From positions 496,001-560,000 of the forward strand of contig JALHPO010000002.1 of the NCBI GenBank assembly GCA_022842445.1: a DNA stretch of 64,000 bases, written 5' to 3'. The notes below the pieces were generated by a model. It made no database searches and was not told the origin of the DNA. It was given only the letters and a program-made list of their open reading frames with translations. Within the stretch, counting starts at the first letter, position 1. Every line of letters begins with the position of its first letter. Below, one piece after another: positions 15,904-25,783 of the stretch. The DNA comes from Nitrospira sp. (lineage in GTDB: Bacteria; Nitrospirota; Nitrospiria; Nitrospirales; Nitrospiraceae). Made by a program: the position numbers and the translations under genes.

Positions 15904-18900
15904 CTAGGTCTGCGCGGCTTCCATGGCCAGCACCGTTTCCTTACCGGCAATCACCCGCCCCAGATCGGCTAATCCGTCAAACTCCGGCGCAATCGCCTGT
16001 AGCGCATCATGCTCACGGCGAGCCTCGTCGATCCGCTCCGCGCGAACCAGCACGCCGGCAAGTGCAAACCGCACCGCAAGATCGCCGGGGTTGCGCGAGA
16101 CATACTGCCGCAAATGATCGCTCAACTCGGCCCAGCGATTCTGGGCCGTGCCGGCCCGCAGCAGCCAATGGACAGCCTCGGCATCGTCCGGATGTTCAGC
16201 CAGCACGAGAAGGAATTGTTCCCAGGCTCCCTGCGCATAGGCGCGCCCCAGTGATGCCATCCCCATCCCCATCAAACATTTTTTACGGTCGGCCCCATGC
16301 TGTATGGCCAGCGAGAATGACGCTTCGGCCTCCCGATATTGCTCGCGTTGCATACAAAGCACTCCTCGCAACAACAGTCCCTCGGCATGGGTAGGGGAAC
16401 CGGCAAGAAGCGCACGCAGATGCCGCTCTGCTTCGGTGAGACTCTTTTGCGTCAGCAGCGCACGCGCGAGCGAAAGACGCACCGCCGGTGATTCGTTCAG
16501 ATCAAGGTAGCGGACGAGAAAGGATTGCTGGAGGATCGGCTCTCCAAGTTTCTCGCATACCATGGCTGCCCAGGACAGTACGGACGCATCGCGCGGCCAA
16601 TCTTGCACGAGACCCAGCTCGCGCCTGACACCACTCCAGTCTTGCTTTTGCGCTGCAGCTTGCGCCGCCGCCACATGCGCCCATGCCGCACGTTCCTTGA
16701 TGCCCTCCAGTAGCTGTAGATCGCGCACAGACTCTCCGGTCGCTGCGTTGCCGATCAGTTTGTACCCGTCGGCGTGGTAATGCAGATCCTCGTCGGCAAG
16801 CCACCAGTGGGCACCCCACCGCTCACGGAAACGTGTCGCATCACTGCCCTCGTGCCGTGTGCGGCCGGATGGCCGGTTCTCCGGGGAGCAGAGCACGCTC
16901 CTCGGCTGATAGACAACCCGATAGCCCTTCTCACGGACTTTGAGACACAGATCGACATCCTCGAATCCACCCTGGAAGCCCTCATCAAATCGTCCCAACT
17001 CCTCGAACAATGTGCGCCGAATCAGCAGGCAGGCTCCGGCCACGGCCTGAAATTCCCGACGGACGTTCACGCCCGGCGAATCCGACGCTGCGTGGTGGTA
17101 CATGCGGTACGGGGAGAGCTCAGAACGGGAAAACACCACCCCCGCGTGCTGTACGGTACCGTCGCTATACAGCAACTTGCTGCCGACGGCGCCAACCTCA
17201 GGATGCGTTTCAACTTCTCCAACGAGCGCTCGCAGCCAGCCATCCTGCGGAATGATCTCGTTGCCCAGAAACACAAGATACGTCCCCCGGGCCGCTTGCG
17301 CCCCTTGGTTACAGGCCTTGGCAAATCCGAGGTTCTCACGATTGCGAATGATCTGCACGTCACCTCCCAGGGAGGCGAGGAACTCCGGGGTGCCGTCCGT
17401 CGAGTGGTCGTCGACCACGATCACCTCGTATTCGATATCCTGGGGGATTTTCGAGAGCGCCGTGAGGCATTGCCTGGTCAACTCGACGTTGTCACGGACC
17501 GGCATAACGATTGAGCAGTCAAATGTTGGGGCCACAGAGTTCTCCTCGCGCGACGCCGCGTGCGTGTTTCCAAATGCATCCGATTCGCTCTGACTGTGTG
17601 GTTTAGAATTCTGCCTATGCCGGCGCAATACCTCCTCATACACCGACACCAATCGCGCCGCCGTCTCATGCCACTGGAAGTGACGCACCAGTTCCTGAGG
17701 CGCTTCCGACCTGTTTTTGTCGTAGGACCGTAACAGAGCCGACCGAATGTCCTCTGGATCGTCGGGTTCGCAATACTCCACCCCGTGAGGAACATAGTCC
17801 GGCAACGTTCCCCATCGCGACGCGACAACCGGACACCCGAGTTGGAGCGCTTCCAGCGCCACGAGACCCGGCAATTCATACCAACTGGGCATGCACAACA
17901 CCCGGGCCGCCCGATAGGCTGACACCAACATCTCATCGGACACGCGATCGAGAAACAGCGTCTTGGCCGAGCGCCCGAACATCTGACAGAGCTTGACGTA
18001 GTTGGGCTGATAACTGAATCCGCCCGTGAGAAACACAATTGGAACGGGGTCGTGTTCCAGGGCTTTCAGCAGCATCAGTTGATTCTTTCTCGTTTCCAAT
18101 CTGCCGACGCACAAGACAAAATCCTTCACCCCATACGTATTCTGAAAAAGGTCCGGCCCGATGTCCTTCGGATAGAGGTGATCTGCGCCAAGCGCGACCA
18201 CCTCCACCCGGCAACCGGGATAGTCTCTGAGCAATCGTGTCTTTTCCGAATCGCTCCAGGCCAGCAGGCATGCGGAATGTCTCGCCGCATACTCGTTCTC
18301 GGCGCGATTGGCAGCGGGCAACCGCTTCACGCGGCGGACGCCCTCTCGAAAGATCGGCTCGTTTCTTCCCCCTTGAAGGTAGTCACGCAACGCTTCGGTC
18401 ATCGCAAGACTCTTATTGAGGAACAGCGGCCAGTCCTCATAAATTGCGGCCACAACCAGAGGCACATTCGCCGCCACAGCCCTGCGCGCATAGTTTTCGG
18501 TGACTTCCGGAGTGGCAAAGTTAAATGCCTGAATGAGGTCATACCCCGTCGGATCATGAGGCCCCAGGGCAACGTCGACACGATGGCCCAGACGCTCCAG
18601 TTCGCGACGGAGAAGATCCATCACAACTGTGTCCCCGCCGGGATGGGATTTGGCAGTAGGCCGGTTCTGAAATAGGATTCGAAGCGGCCGCAGGCTTCCC
18701 GCGCCCGATGCGTCAAGACTCGCAGACTTCTGCCGCTCCGCTACAGGCGTCGGGGCATCGACCAACTGTCCCCTATCACCACAGGCCAGGAGATGCTTCT
18801 TATGCCGCCAGAGCACCTCTATTTCATCGACGAAATCGCCTCGCCTCGCACGTTCCTGAAACGCCGCCATATGCACCCGCGCCTTCTCACCGATTTCTGA

Positions 18901-21900
18901 TCGCAGGGTCCCATCGTCGGCAAGCCGGCGCATCCAGTCGGCGGCGTCCACGACGTCGGGATCGGCCCAGACCGCCCCGGATCCCAGATTTTCATGGCGG
19001 TACATGTCCAGGGTCCCGTTCGGCGGGATCAAACGATACCCAACCAGACACGCGCACCGGTGATCCATGAAGGAAAGATTGCCGGACCAGCCGGTGGCAA
19101 TGACCGGCTTCCCGAGAGCCATCGCTTCCATCATGCCCAGCCCGAGCCCCTCCGCGCGATGCAGCGAGACAAACACATCTGCCGTCGCGTACAACCCGAG
19201 AATTTCTTCATAGGTGAAAGCGTCCGTCATGAAGCGGATTCGCGGGTGTTCGCGCGCGTATGTCTGGAGCGCCGTGACCGACTCATGCCATTGCCCCTCG
19301 TCCATGGGGTTGTTGACCTTGATCACAAGGTACGCACGAGGGTCTTCCCCCAGGCTGAGGCGAAACGCGTCGATCACCGCACGCGTATTCTTCCGCTCGA
19401 CATCGCTGAGCGGTTCAAATCCGGTGACGAAGACCAGGCTATCCTGAGGCAATCCATACCGGATCCGATCGCCGACGATTCCGTTGGGCAGGTAGATGGG
19501 ATGCGGCGCATAGGAGGTATGGACACCGGACAGATTGACCTGAAACGCATGGCGAATATATTCCGATTCCGCCACGATACAATCGAGCGATTCGAGCGCC
19601 GGCCGATAGGCCGCAGGAAGCACGGGCAACTCCCACATGCTGAACGCAACGTTGAGACGCCGGTCCGAGAACAACGTGCGCGACCCCTCATACAACATCG
19701 CAATCGCGGTCGGCGGCAGCACAAAGAGCGTGATCTCGTGCGGCAACTGGGTCCATGACCCCACCATGTGATCGCGATAGGTCTTGTCCTGGCCTCCTCG
19801 TTGCAATCCCGGATCGAGATCAAGGATCGAGACGTTGCATCCTCGATCAAGCAGCGTGCGTACCACACTGCGCGCAGTGACCCCTACGCCAAGATTGCCG
19901 CTCACATGTCCGATGACATTGATACCAAGGGCGCCCTCCTGACTCTTCCCCGGTGAAGATGGCGCTGATCTGGTCACCGACACGGGCAACGAAGGCGCAC
20001 TGTCGACAGGGCATTCCGATCCGGCGCTCAAAAGCAGATTCGCGGCGTCCAGAAATCGCTTGGCAATCCCCTTCCATTCGAAACAGCGTTCTGCGTGGAC
20101 ACGGGCCTGCTCCACCAATTCACTGATGTCTTTTGCGTCTGCCTGTGACACCACCTGACCGATCGCCGAAGGAAACTCGTCGATGTCACACAGCCGGCAC
20201 GGCGGGACCTCCCCGCATTCCAGTCCCTCCACACCGGATCCGGTACTTATGACCGGAATACCCGCGGCGAAACATTCGACGATGCTGAGACTCCTATCCG
20301 CTTCGTGCTCTATGGGATTGAGGGCAACCGTCGAGATGGCAAGCAACCGTTTCCGATCTTCTTCACCTACCGGACCGGCGAAGCGCACATTCTTCGGGCC
20401 TCCCCCGTCGGGGAATCCCCGGCACACGGTTCCAGCCACGACAAACTGTATGTCCGACAACTCCTCGGCATAGGCCAGGATATGCTCCACGGCTTTCTTA
20501 TCGGAAGGACAATGTTCGCCGATAAACAAGGCAATGGGAGGCAGATGCTCGGCTGCAATGCGGGCTCTGCGGTCTCTCATACTCAGGAATGCCACACGGT
20601 CCGATGCATAACCGTTGGGCACGACATGCACGCGATTGAGCGGCACACCGTAGAGTTCACTCAGACGCAGCTGCTCCTTCCCGGAGCGGCACAGAATCGC
20701 CTCACTGTGGTTCGCGCAAGCACGTTCGACTTGCTCGACTGCCTTGAGCAGAGTGTCTCTGACCGGCGAGTCAGGAATCCGCTGCCGTTGTACATCCCAC
20801 TCAACATGGTGCGCGTCATACAAGACAGGACCACGCCACACTTGGGTGACGGCAGGGAACATGTAGGGATGGCTGACACAGACCATGTCGGCCTCCGTCA
20901 ATCTCTTGCGCAACTCAGCCGCATAGGCCGGCGTTTCCCCGGCATGGATGATCATGCCGATGTCCTCCACCGGCATACCGGCCAACCGATTCAGTTCCTC
21001 TTCCTTCCGGAGATGCATCCGACTCTTGGCGATGCGAATCTCCCGATACCCCGGACCGAGCTGGAACTCGCCGGCGGGCCTATCCGGACCGGCCAATGTG
21101 ATAAGGTCCACATCACAGTCGCTGAGCAAAGCCTGATAGAGATGAAAGGTTCGTTGCTCACTGCCCGTCAGGGATGGAGAGACGGGAAACGGAGCGACCA
21201 CGGCGAGCCGCGGTTTGGCGGACACCTCTTTCAACCGTCGCCTTCCAGCCCTGTTCTTCCCGTCCGTACCCGGACCGACCGGCATCGCCGGCGGCAGTCC
21301 GGCCGTCAATTCTCCGATCCCTCCGCCGCTATTTTCCCTCGACAGCACGATGACCCATTCCTGCTGATCTGCCATCGTCTTCAGCATCTCGATGCAGACA
21401 TCGGACTTCATGTCAGACGGCAACACTGAATCCTGAACGACCTGCAGCAGGTCCCGGGCCAGCCCCGTGTACGGACGAGCCGGGGCCTTCGAGCCAGGCA
21501 GGATTTCTTCCACGTGAGTGGCAAACTCCTTCGCCCGGTAGGGCTCCCGATAGAAAAACGTCGTCCGCGGAGCCGCAACGATTTCTCCCCGCAGCAACGC
21601 CGTGGCCATTAAAATGACATCGCCTCCATAGGCATATCGGTAGCGGCTCATATCTTTCAAAATGGACCGGAGTTCTTCGGTACGTGTCACGCCGTAATAG
21701 GCATACCACCCCAGCCTGTTCACAAGATCACGCATCCGCCCGATCATGTCCATTCCGGTTGCATCAAAATTGGGCTGGAGCCTCGTCGGATTCCCGCGAG
21801 GATCGAGGAACACCACCTGAGCAGGACAACAGAGGACAGCGTTCGCTGAGCTCTGTAGCGTGGCAAGGCATGATTCAAGGTAATTGAGCGAGAAATAGTC

Positions 21901-22188
21901 GTCGTGGGAGGCCGTCGCAAAGAATTCAGTTCTGGCCATATCCAGAATCAAATCACTATTTTTAGCCCCTCCCAGATTCACTGAATTACGGCAGTATCGG
22001 ATGCGCCGGTCTCGTTTCGCATAATGCTGACAGATGTCTTGCGTCCCGTCGGTCGACGCGTTATCGGAAATAATAAAATCGAAGTCACGGAAGGACTGTG
22101 ACAGGATGCATTCGATCGCACCGGCAAGATAGAGTTCGCCGTTGAACACCGGAAGGCCGACTGTCAGGAGCGGAGTATGAGTGCTCAT
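15904..22188 (-). CDS. Giant multi-module glycosyltransferase (GT2-GT4-GT4-GT4-GT2) with TPR tail
   Basis: A 2094-residue protein with five glycosyltransferase modules. Residues about 8-250: GT-A family 2 (LTVGLPVFNGELYLAGAIEC; ISDNASTDGTQD). About 326-720: GT-B family 4 (RLAVVAPFPVSPSLTGSEQR). About 753-1133: a second GT4 (GINVIGHVSGNLGVGVTARS; SLHRAEGLGLGMMEAMALGK). About 1166-1530: a third GT4 (GRLETRKNQLMLLKAL). About 1554-1780: a second GT2 (CSIVMPVRDNVELTRQCL; VVDDHSTDGTPE; GFEDVDLCLKVREKGYR). About 1795-2094: TPR-like helical repeats. There is no membrane segment or signal peptide, so it is cytosolic. The ATG at 22188 has GAGAGGA upstream. It may build a whole oligosaccharide on one scaffold; the TPR part could bind flagellin or a partner, which is inference. 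Confidence 0.88.
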   Translation of the reverse strand: MSTHTPLLTVGLPVFNGELYLAGAIECILSQSFRDFDFIISDNASTDGTQDICQHYAKRDRRIRYCRNSVNLGGAKNSDLILDMARTEFFATASHDDYFSLNYLESCLATLQSSANAVLCCPAQVVFLDPRGNPTRLQPNFDATGMDMIGRMRDLVNRLGWYAYYGVTRTEELRSILKDMSRYRYAYGGDVILMATALLRGEIVAAPRTTFFYREPYRAKEFATHVEEILPGSKAPARPYTGLARDLLQVVQDSVLPSDMKSDVCIEMLKTMADQQEWVIVLSRENSGGGIGELTAGLPPAMPVGPGTDGKNRAGRRRLKEVSAKPRLAVVAPFPVSPSLTGSEQRTFHLYQALLSDCDVDLITLAGPDRPAGEFQLGPGYREIRIAKSRMHLRKEEELNRLAGMPVEDIGMIIHAGETPAYAAELRKRLTEADMVCVSHPYMFPAVTQVWRGPVLYDAHHVEWDVQRQRIPDSPVRDTLLKAVEQVERACANHSEAILCRSGKEQLRLSELYGVPLNRVHVVPNGYASDRVAFLSMRDRRARIAAEHLPPIALFIGEHCPSDKKAVEHILAYAEELSDIQFVVAGTVCRGFPDGGGPKNVRFAGPVGEEDRKRLLAISTVALNPIEHEADRSLSIVECFAAGIPVISTGSGVEGLECGEVPPCRLCDIDEFPSAIGQVVSQADAKDISELVEQARVHAERCFEWKGIAKRFLDAANLLLSAGSECPVDSAPSLPVSVTRSAPSSPGKSQEGALGINVIGHVSGNLGVGVTARSVVRTLLDRGCNVSILDLDPGLQRGGQDKTYRDHMVGSWTQLPHEITLFVLPPTAIAMLYEGSRTLFSDRRLNVAFSMWELPVLPAAYRPALESLDCIVAESEYIRHAFQVNLSGVHTSYAPHPIYLPNGIVGDRIRYGLPQDSLVFVTGFEPLSDVERKNTRAVIDAFRLSLGEDPRAYLVIKVNNPMDEGQWHESVTALQTYAREHPRIRFMTDAFTYEEILGLYATADVFVSLHRAEGLGLGMMEAMALGKPVIATGWSGNLSFMDHRCACLVGYRLIPPNGTLDMYRHENLGSGAVWADPDVVDAADWMRRLADDGTLRSEIGEKARVHMAAFQERARRGDFVDEIEVLWRHKKHLLACGDRGQLVDAPTPVAERQKSASLDASGAGSLRPLRILFQNRPTAKSHPGGDTVVMDLLRRELERLGHRVDVALGPHDPTGYDLIQAFNFATPEVTENYARRAVAANVPLVVAAIYEDWPLFLNKSLAMTEALRDYLQGGRNEPIFREGVRRVKRLPAANRAENEYAARHSACLLAWSDSEKTRLLRDYPGCRVEVVALGADHLYPKDIGPDLFQNTYGVKDFVLCVGRLETRKNQLMLLKALEHDPVPIVFLTGGFSYQPNYVKLCQMFGRSAKTLFLDRVSDEMLVSAYRAARVLCMPSWYELPGLVALEALQLGCPVVASRWGTLPDYVPHGVEYCEPDDPEDIRSALLRSYDKNRSEAPQELVRHFQWHETAARLVSVYEEVLRRHRQNSKPHSQSESDAFGNTHAASREENSVAPTFDCSIVMPVRDNVELTRQCLTALSKIPQDIEYEVIVVDDHSTDGTPEFLASLGGDVQIIRNRENLGFAKACNQGAQAARGTYLVFLGNEIIPQDGWLRALVGEVETHPEVGAVGSKLLYSDGTVQHAGVVFSRSELSPYRMYHHAASDSPGVNVRREFQAVAGACLLIRRTLFEELGRFDEGFQGGFEDVDLCLKVREKGYRVVYQPRSVLCSPENRPSGRTRHEGSDATRFRERWGAHWWLADEDLHYHADGYKLIGNAATGESVRDLQLLEGIKERAAWAHVAAAQAAAQKQDWSGVRRELGLVQDWPRDASVLSWAAMVCEKLGEPILQQSFLVRYLDLNESPAVRLSLARALLTQKSLTEAERHLRALLAGSPTHAEGLLLRGVLCMQREQYREAEASFSLAIQHGADRKKCLMGMGMASLGRAYAQGAWEQFLLVLAEHPDDAEAVHWLLRAGTAQNRWAELSDHLRQYVSRNPGDLAVRFALAGVLVRAERIDEARREHDALQAIAPEFDGLADLGRVIAGKETVLAMEAAQT

Positions 22189-22431
22189 TGAATTCCTCTC
22201 ATAGGAAACACGTGAGGCACAGTGATGCCCTATGCCATTCAGCAATCCCTGTGCCAGCCGGATAGTCGGAGCCAACTGTAGCTGCTTCTTATTCCAACTA
22301 CCCCGGCGCGATGTCGCCCGCGCCAAAGACAAGCCATCAACCAGGGTTCGAGGCTGGAAACCAGCCCGGACTCTCAATAGAAGGGAAGTGTGAGGACTCC
22401 GCCCAGATAGGCATTTTCTGCAGGTAGGACG

Positions 22432-23754
22432 TTATTGCTCGGCATCCAGCGCATGCGCCCAAGTGGCGAGACGCCTATCCGTTGGATAGACCGTTCGGTA
22501 ATGGAATACCGAACTTTTGGTCCGCTCGTAGAGAAACTCAGGACCACGGCCGGCGACCGGTCTTGAATCGCGGTCGTCGCTGAATCGCCAGACTTCATCC
22601 CCCTGACAGGAACGGAACCAGTCGGCCGGTTCCCGTCCAAAGATCAGACGCAAATCAAACGAGCGCTTGTCTTCATCCAGAACAGCCTCGTAATGACCCT
22701 GAAGGCTCTCAGCTGTACGCTCGATGGCAAATCCCGCACGCACGGCCGCCGCAGCATTTGCGGACAGCCTGGCACGCTCCACGTGATGTGTCGCCAGCCA
22801 GTCCAGCGCATCGGCAAACTCCCCGGGACCCTGCACGACGACACCGGTTTCCATGTGCTGAACCAAATACCGCTCGGCCGGATTGTCGAGCACAATGGGG
22901 ACGACTCCCATCGCCATGGCTTCAAGCAACGCGTTCTCGGCTGTCCCATAATGGAGCGGATTGAGGATATAGGCCAAGACATCGAAGCTCGCGAGCTCGT
23001 GTGCAATGTCGGTTGTATAGCCGCGCACGTCGAGCCGCCGCTCACATCCATTGGCAGCGGCTGCCGCCAGGAGTCTCGCCCCTGTCGTCGGATCGCCCAC
23101 CAACGCCAAACGAAAATCAGGCAACCGGGCCGCCGCGACAAAATCAAGGATCCGGGGATGCAGTTTTGCAAAGTTCAGGGTGCCCAGATACCCAACTCGC
23201 AGGGGGCCACCATGCGACCGAGCAGCCGGAGCAGGCATGTCGGAAAATCCGCCTGAGCTGACGACGACACCCAGTCGCTCTCCGATCGTGCCCATAAGCC
23301 CGGCCAAGGCACGGTGCTCGAGCGAACAGGGCGAACTGAACAGAAAGCGATGCGGCGTCGCCGCAAACGCAGGGGGAATTTCAGGCGCATGCAATCCTGA
23401 CACATGACTCCACACAATCAGGCGCATCGGGGGCAATTCCCCGCTGCACATCCATCCTGCCACCACGGGATGATGCCACCATTCGAGCTGGACAATATCG
23501 GCCAGACGAATCTGCCGGTCTAATTCTTGTGGGGACGGGCAGAGCAGAAGCTGCCCCCCCTGCGCCTGAAACTGTTCGACGAACTGAGTCTTTTCTATCG
23601 TCTCCAGACAAGCCACCGTATGCCTGATTCCATCTTGTCGGCGTCGAGACTCTGCCGCAAGGCGAGCCAGCACCTTCCCCACGCCTCCTCCCAAATGTGC
23701 TGTGATGTGCAACAGATTGATCACGTCAAAACTCCGATCGGCCAGGGCCTTCAT
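22432..23754 (-). CDS. Family 4 glycosyltransferase
   Basis: A 440-residue GT-B protein. The N-terminal half begins VINLLHITAHLGGGVGKVLARL, a glycine-rich acceptor-domain start. The C-terminal half has LRVGYLGTLNFAKLHPRIL and the donor-binding segment YGTAENALLEAMAMGVVPIVLDN, an E-x7-E type motif of GT4. About 70 residues follow the GT domain and are unassigned. The gene lies between the CmcI-like gene and the giant glycosyltransferase. The 243 bp after its stop contain nothing I recognise. Donor and acceptor are unknown. Confidence 0.85.
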   Translation of the reverse strand: MKALADRSFDVINLLHITAHLGGGVGKVLARLAAESRRRQDGIRHTVACLETIEKTQFVEQFQAQGGQLLLCPSPQELDRQIRLADIVQLEWWHHPVVAGWMCSGELPPMRLIVWSHVSGLHAPEIPPAFAATPHRFLFSSPCSLEHRALAGLMGTIGERLGVVVSSGGFSDMPAPAARSHGGPLRVGYLGTLNFAKLHPRILDFVAAARLPDFRLALVGDPTTGARLLAAAAANGCERRLDVRGYTTDIAHELASFDVLAYILNPLHYGTAENALLEAMAMGVVPIVLDNPAERYLVQHMETGVVVQGPGEFADALDWLATHHVERARLSANAAAAVRAGFAIERTAESLQGHYEAVLDEDKRSFDLRLIFGREPADWFRSCQGDEVWRFSDDRDSRPVAGRGPEFLYERTKSSVFHYRTVYPTDRRLATWAHALDAEQ

Positions 23755-23796
23755 GCATAGGCGACCTGTCTGCCGTTTGCGCGCAGCCGGGCTTCT

Positions 23797-24588
23797 CTAT
23801 TTGACGCGCTTCAGAAAACCATCCGGGGAACCGGTAAGCACGATTTTGTCCTCGACGCTACGGTCGATCTCGAACCGGAGGGCGTTGCCGGCTCTGTCCA
23901 TACGGCCTTCGTCGTTCAGTCGCCGGATGTATTCCCAGACTGCCGTCTTCGGGCTATTGCCTTTGCCCCACGGGCGTTTGGCAGTCATCGACGCCGGGGC
24001 GTCCTCGATGATCGTGTCGCCGACGAGGCAGTAACTCCCCGGACTGACTAAGGGGGCATAGGCCTCCAACTCCGCTAACACATGGTCATGCGTATGGTTG
24101 CTATCCAGACACACCAATACCCGCTTGTGCTGCGCCGCAATCGCCTGCACCTGTTTCGTCATTGTGTCGCCGATGCTCGACCCCTCCAGCAGGGTAATTT
24201 TCTTCGACAACGGATGGGCTTTGATCGCTTCCTTATTGTGAGGGCGTATCTCGATGTCGATGCCCAGAACACGCCCCTGCTCGATTTCACCACAGGCCTC
24301 CAAGATGGCAAGCAAGGATGCCGTGAACATCAGGGACCCTCCCCATGCCACCCCCGTCTCGATGATCAAGTCAGGCTTCACGTGCCAGACAATCTCCTGC
24401 ATAGCCTGGAGGTCTTGAGGAATTTGCAGGATCGGAACTCCCAACCAGGTAAAGTTGTACACGTAGTCGGCCTTGCCGATACCGATCTGGTCAAAGAAAG
24501 ACCGGGCTGCAGTTTGCAAACCGGCATTGGAACGATAGGTCGCAACCCGGTCGGCTATATCCTGTCGGTATTGTTCGATGGGCGTCAT
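23797..24588 (-). CDS. CmcI-like (cephalosporin hydroxylase / rhamnosyl O-methyltransferase family) protein
   Basis: A 263-residue protein of the CmcI family, a Rossmann-fold SAM-dependent group that includes cephalosporin 7-alpha-hydroxylase partners and sugar O-methyltransferases. The SAM-binding motif is LIIETGVAWGGSLMFTASLL. Further motifs are VLGIDIEIRPHN (acidic residue after beta 2), VCLDSNHTHDHVLAELEAY and YCLVGDTIIEDA, all typical of CmcI. In glycan clusters these enzymes usually O-methylate sugars, which fits here better than antibiotic synthesis. It follows the FkbM gene by 63 bp. Confidence 0.82.
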   Translation of the reverse strand: MTPIEQYRQDIADRVATYRSNAGLQTAARSFFDQIGIGKADYVYNFTWLGVPILQIPQDLQAMQEIVWHVKPDLIIETGVAWGGSLMFTASLLAILEACGEIEQGRVLGIDIEIRPHNKEAIKAHPLSKKITLLEGSSIGDTMTKQVQAIAAQHKRVLVCLDSNHTHDHVLAELEAYAPLVSPGSYCLVGDTIIEDAPASMTAKRPWGKGNSPKTAVWEYIRRLNDEGRMDRAGNALRFEIDRSVEDKIVLTGSPDGFLKRVK

Positions 24589-24651
24589 GTGCTACCTCTT
24601 GTCCATTCAGTGTTGATTCATTGCATCATCGATGTGGTCACGCACCGCTGA

Positions 24652-25764
24652 TTAGACCCAACAGTACAGCACAAAGTCGCCGAACAGCGGCGCATGCTGC
24701 CGGAGCGCGAAACGGTACTCCGGAGCCAAGCTCCGAACATATTCAGCCACCTCATAGAGATGACTGGGATAATGGTAGATGCACAACGCCATTTTGGGTT
24801 TGCAATTCCGGATCGTCTGCGCGGCTCCCCGTAAGAGCTCCATCTCCATGCCCTCGACGTCCGCCTTGAGAAAACTCACCGGCCTGCCGGCCAGATAGGC
24901 ATCCAGCGTAAGCACTTGCGCCGTTGTCTCATTGCCGTCCCCCGGGTTGGATGGAGCCATGACGCCGGACAACCCATGCCGCAATGGCGCATCATTGACG
25001 AACGTGCACGCCATCCGACCGGCTGCATCCGACAGACCCGCTCTGACCAGAGACACAGAGGTGGGGTCAAAGGCCCACTCCGACGCCAATCGCTGCACAC
25101 GTTGTTGCATGGCATGAAATTGTTTCAGGCCCGGCTCGAAGGCATAAATATGCCGAAACGTCCCGAGATTCTCCCAGACAAACCGTTCCACAGTGTCGCC
25201 GACAAATGCCCCGGCGTCGACAAAGGTCTCGTCAAAATTACCGCTGAACTCGGGCAGGCAGAAATACATGTCCTTATCCATCACGGCGCGGCAGGGCTCT
25301 GTGCTGCCGGTCAGCATGGCCATCAACAATGCGTTGAAGACCTGGACCGAACGGGCGTCCCCCAGATACTGGTCGCGAATCGCGCAGAGCCGGTCATAGT
25401 TGCGCAGAACGAAATATCCGTCGAAGGAGAGGGTCGGACAGCCGTAGGGCGCCATCATCTGATCCACTTCGGGAACAGCATGGCGGGCTGCGATAAATAA
25501 TGCATGGGCAGAGGCCAGCTCATCGCGGCTGGGCTCAACGACCGGAATGCCATTCACCTCTTTTCCAATCTTGCGGCTGTCGCTGTCGATGAATTTTGTG
25601 ATGCGAGCTCCCCGAGATTGCAGATACTGCGACGCCCACGTCCCGACAAACCCTGCCCCGTAGATGGCGATGCCGTCAGCGTATCGGGATTCGATGGCGG
25701 CGGCGGCGGGCACCTGCCGCTCCCAGGCAACCTGTACCTGCTCAGAGGTGTACTTGCTTGTCAT
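24652..25764 (-). CDS. FkbM-family methyltransferase with N-terminal Rossmann-like domain (copy 2)
   Basis: A 370-residue protein with two parts. Residues about 25-140 form a Rossmann-like unit (IAIYGAGFVGTWASQYLQSR) similar to nucleotide-sugar binding regions. Residues about 190-370 are an FkbM methyltransferase (TFVDAGAFVGDTVERF, the SAM motif; VSFLKADVEGMEMELLRGAA, the family signature; CIYHYPSHLYEV). FkbM proteins usually O-methylate sugars or polyketides. ATG at 25764 is used because GGGAGAAAGG lies upstream. A paralogue with the same two-part layout is at 28026-29228. It starts 19 bp after the preceding methyltransferase gene. Confidence 0.85.
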   Translation of the reverse strand: MTSKYTSEQVQVAWERQVPAAAAIESRYADGIAIYGAGFVGTWASQYLQSRGARITKFIDSDSRKIGKEVNGIPVVEPSRDELASAHALFIAARHAVPEVDQMMAPYGCPTLSFDGYFVLRNYDRLCAIRDQYLGDARSVQVFNALLMAMLTGSTEPCRAVMDKDMYFCLPEFSGNFDETFVDAGAFVGDTVERFVWENLGTFRHIYAFEPGLKQFHAMQQRVQRLASEWAFDPTSVSLVRAGLSDAAGRMACTFVNDAPLRHGLSGVMAPSNPGDGNETTAQVLTLDAYLAGRPVSFLKADVEGMEMELLRGAAQTIRNCKPKMALCIYHYPSHLYEVAEYVRSLAPEYRFALRQHAPLFGDFVLYCWV

Positions 25765-25783
25765 ACCTTTCTCCCACGTACAT

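Noticed and set aside
20305-21429. A 374-codon open frame on the plus strand
   Set aside because: It is antisense to a conserved GT4 module of the giant glycosyltransferase and shows no family motif or ribosome site.
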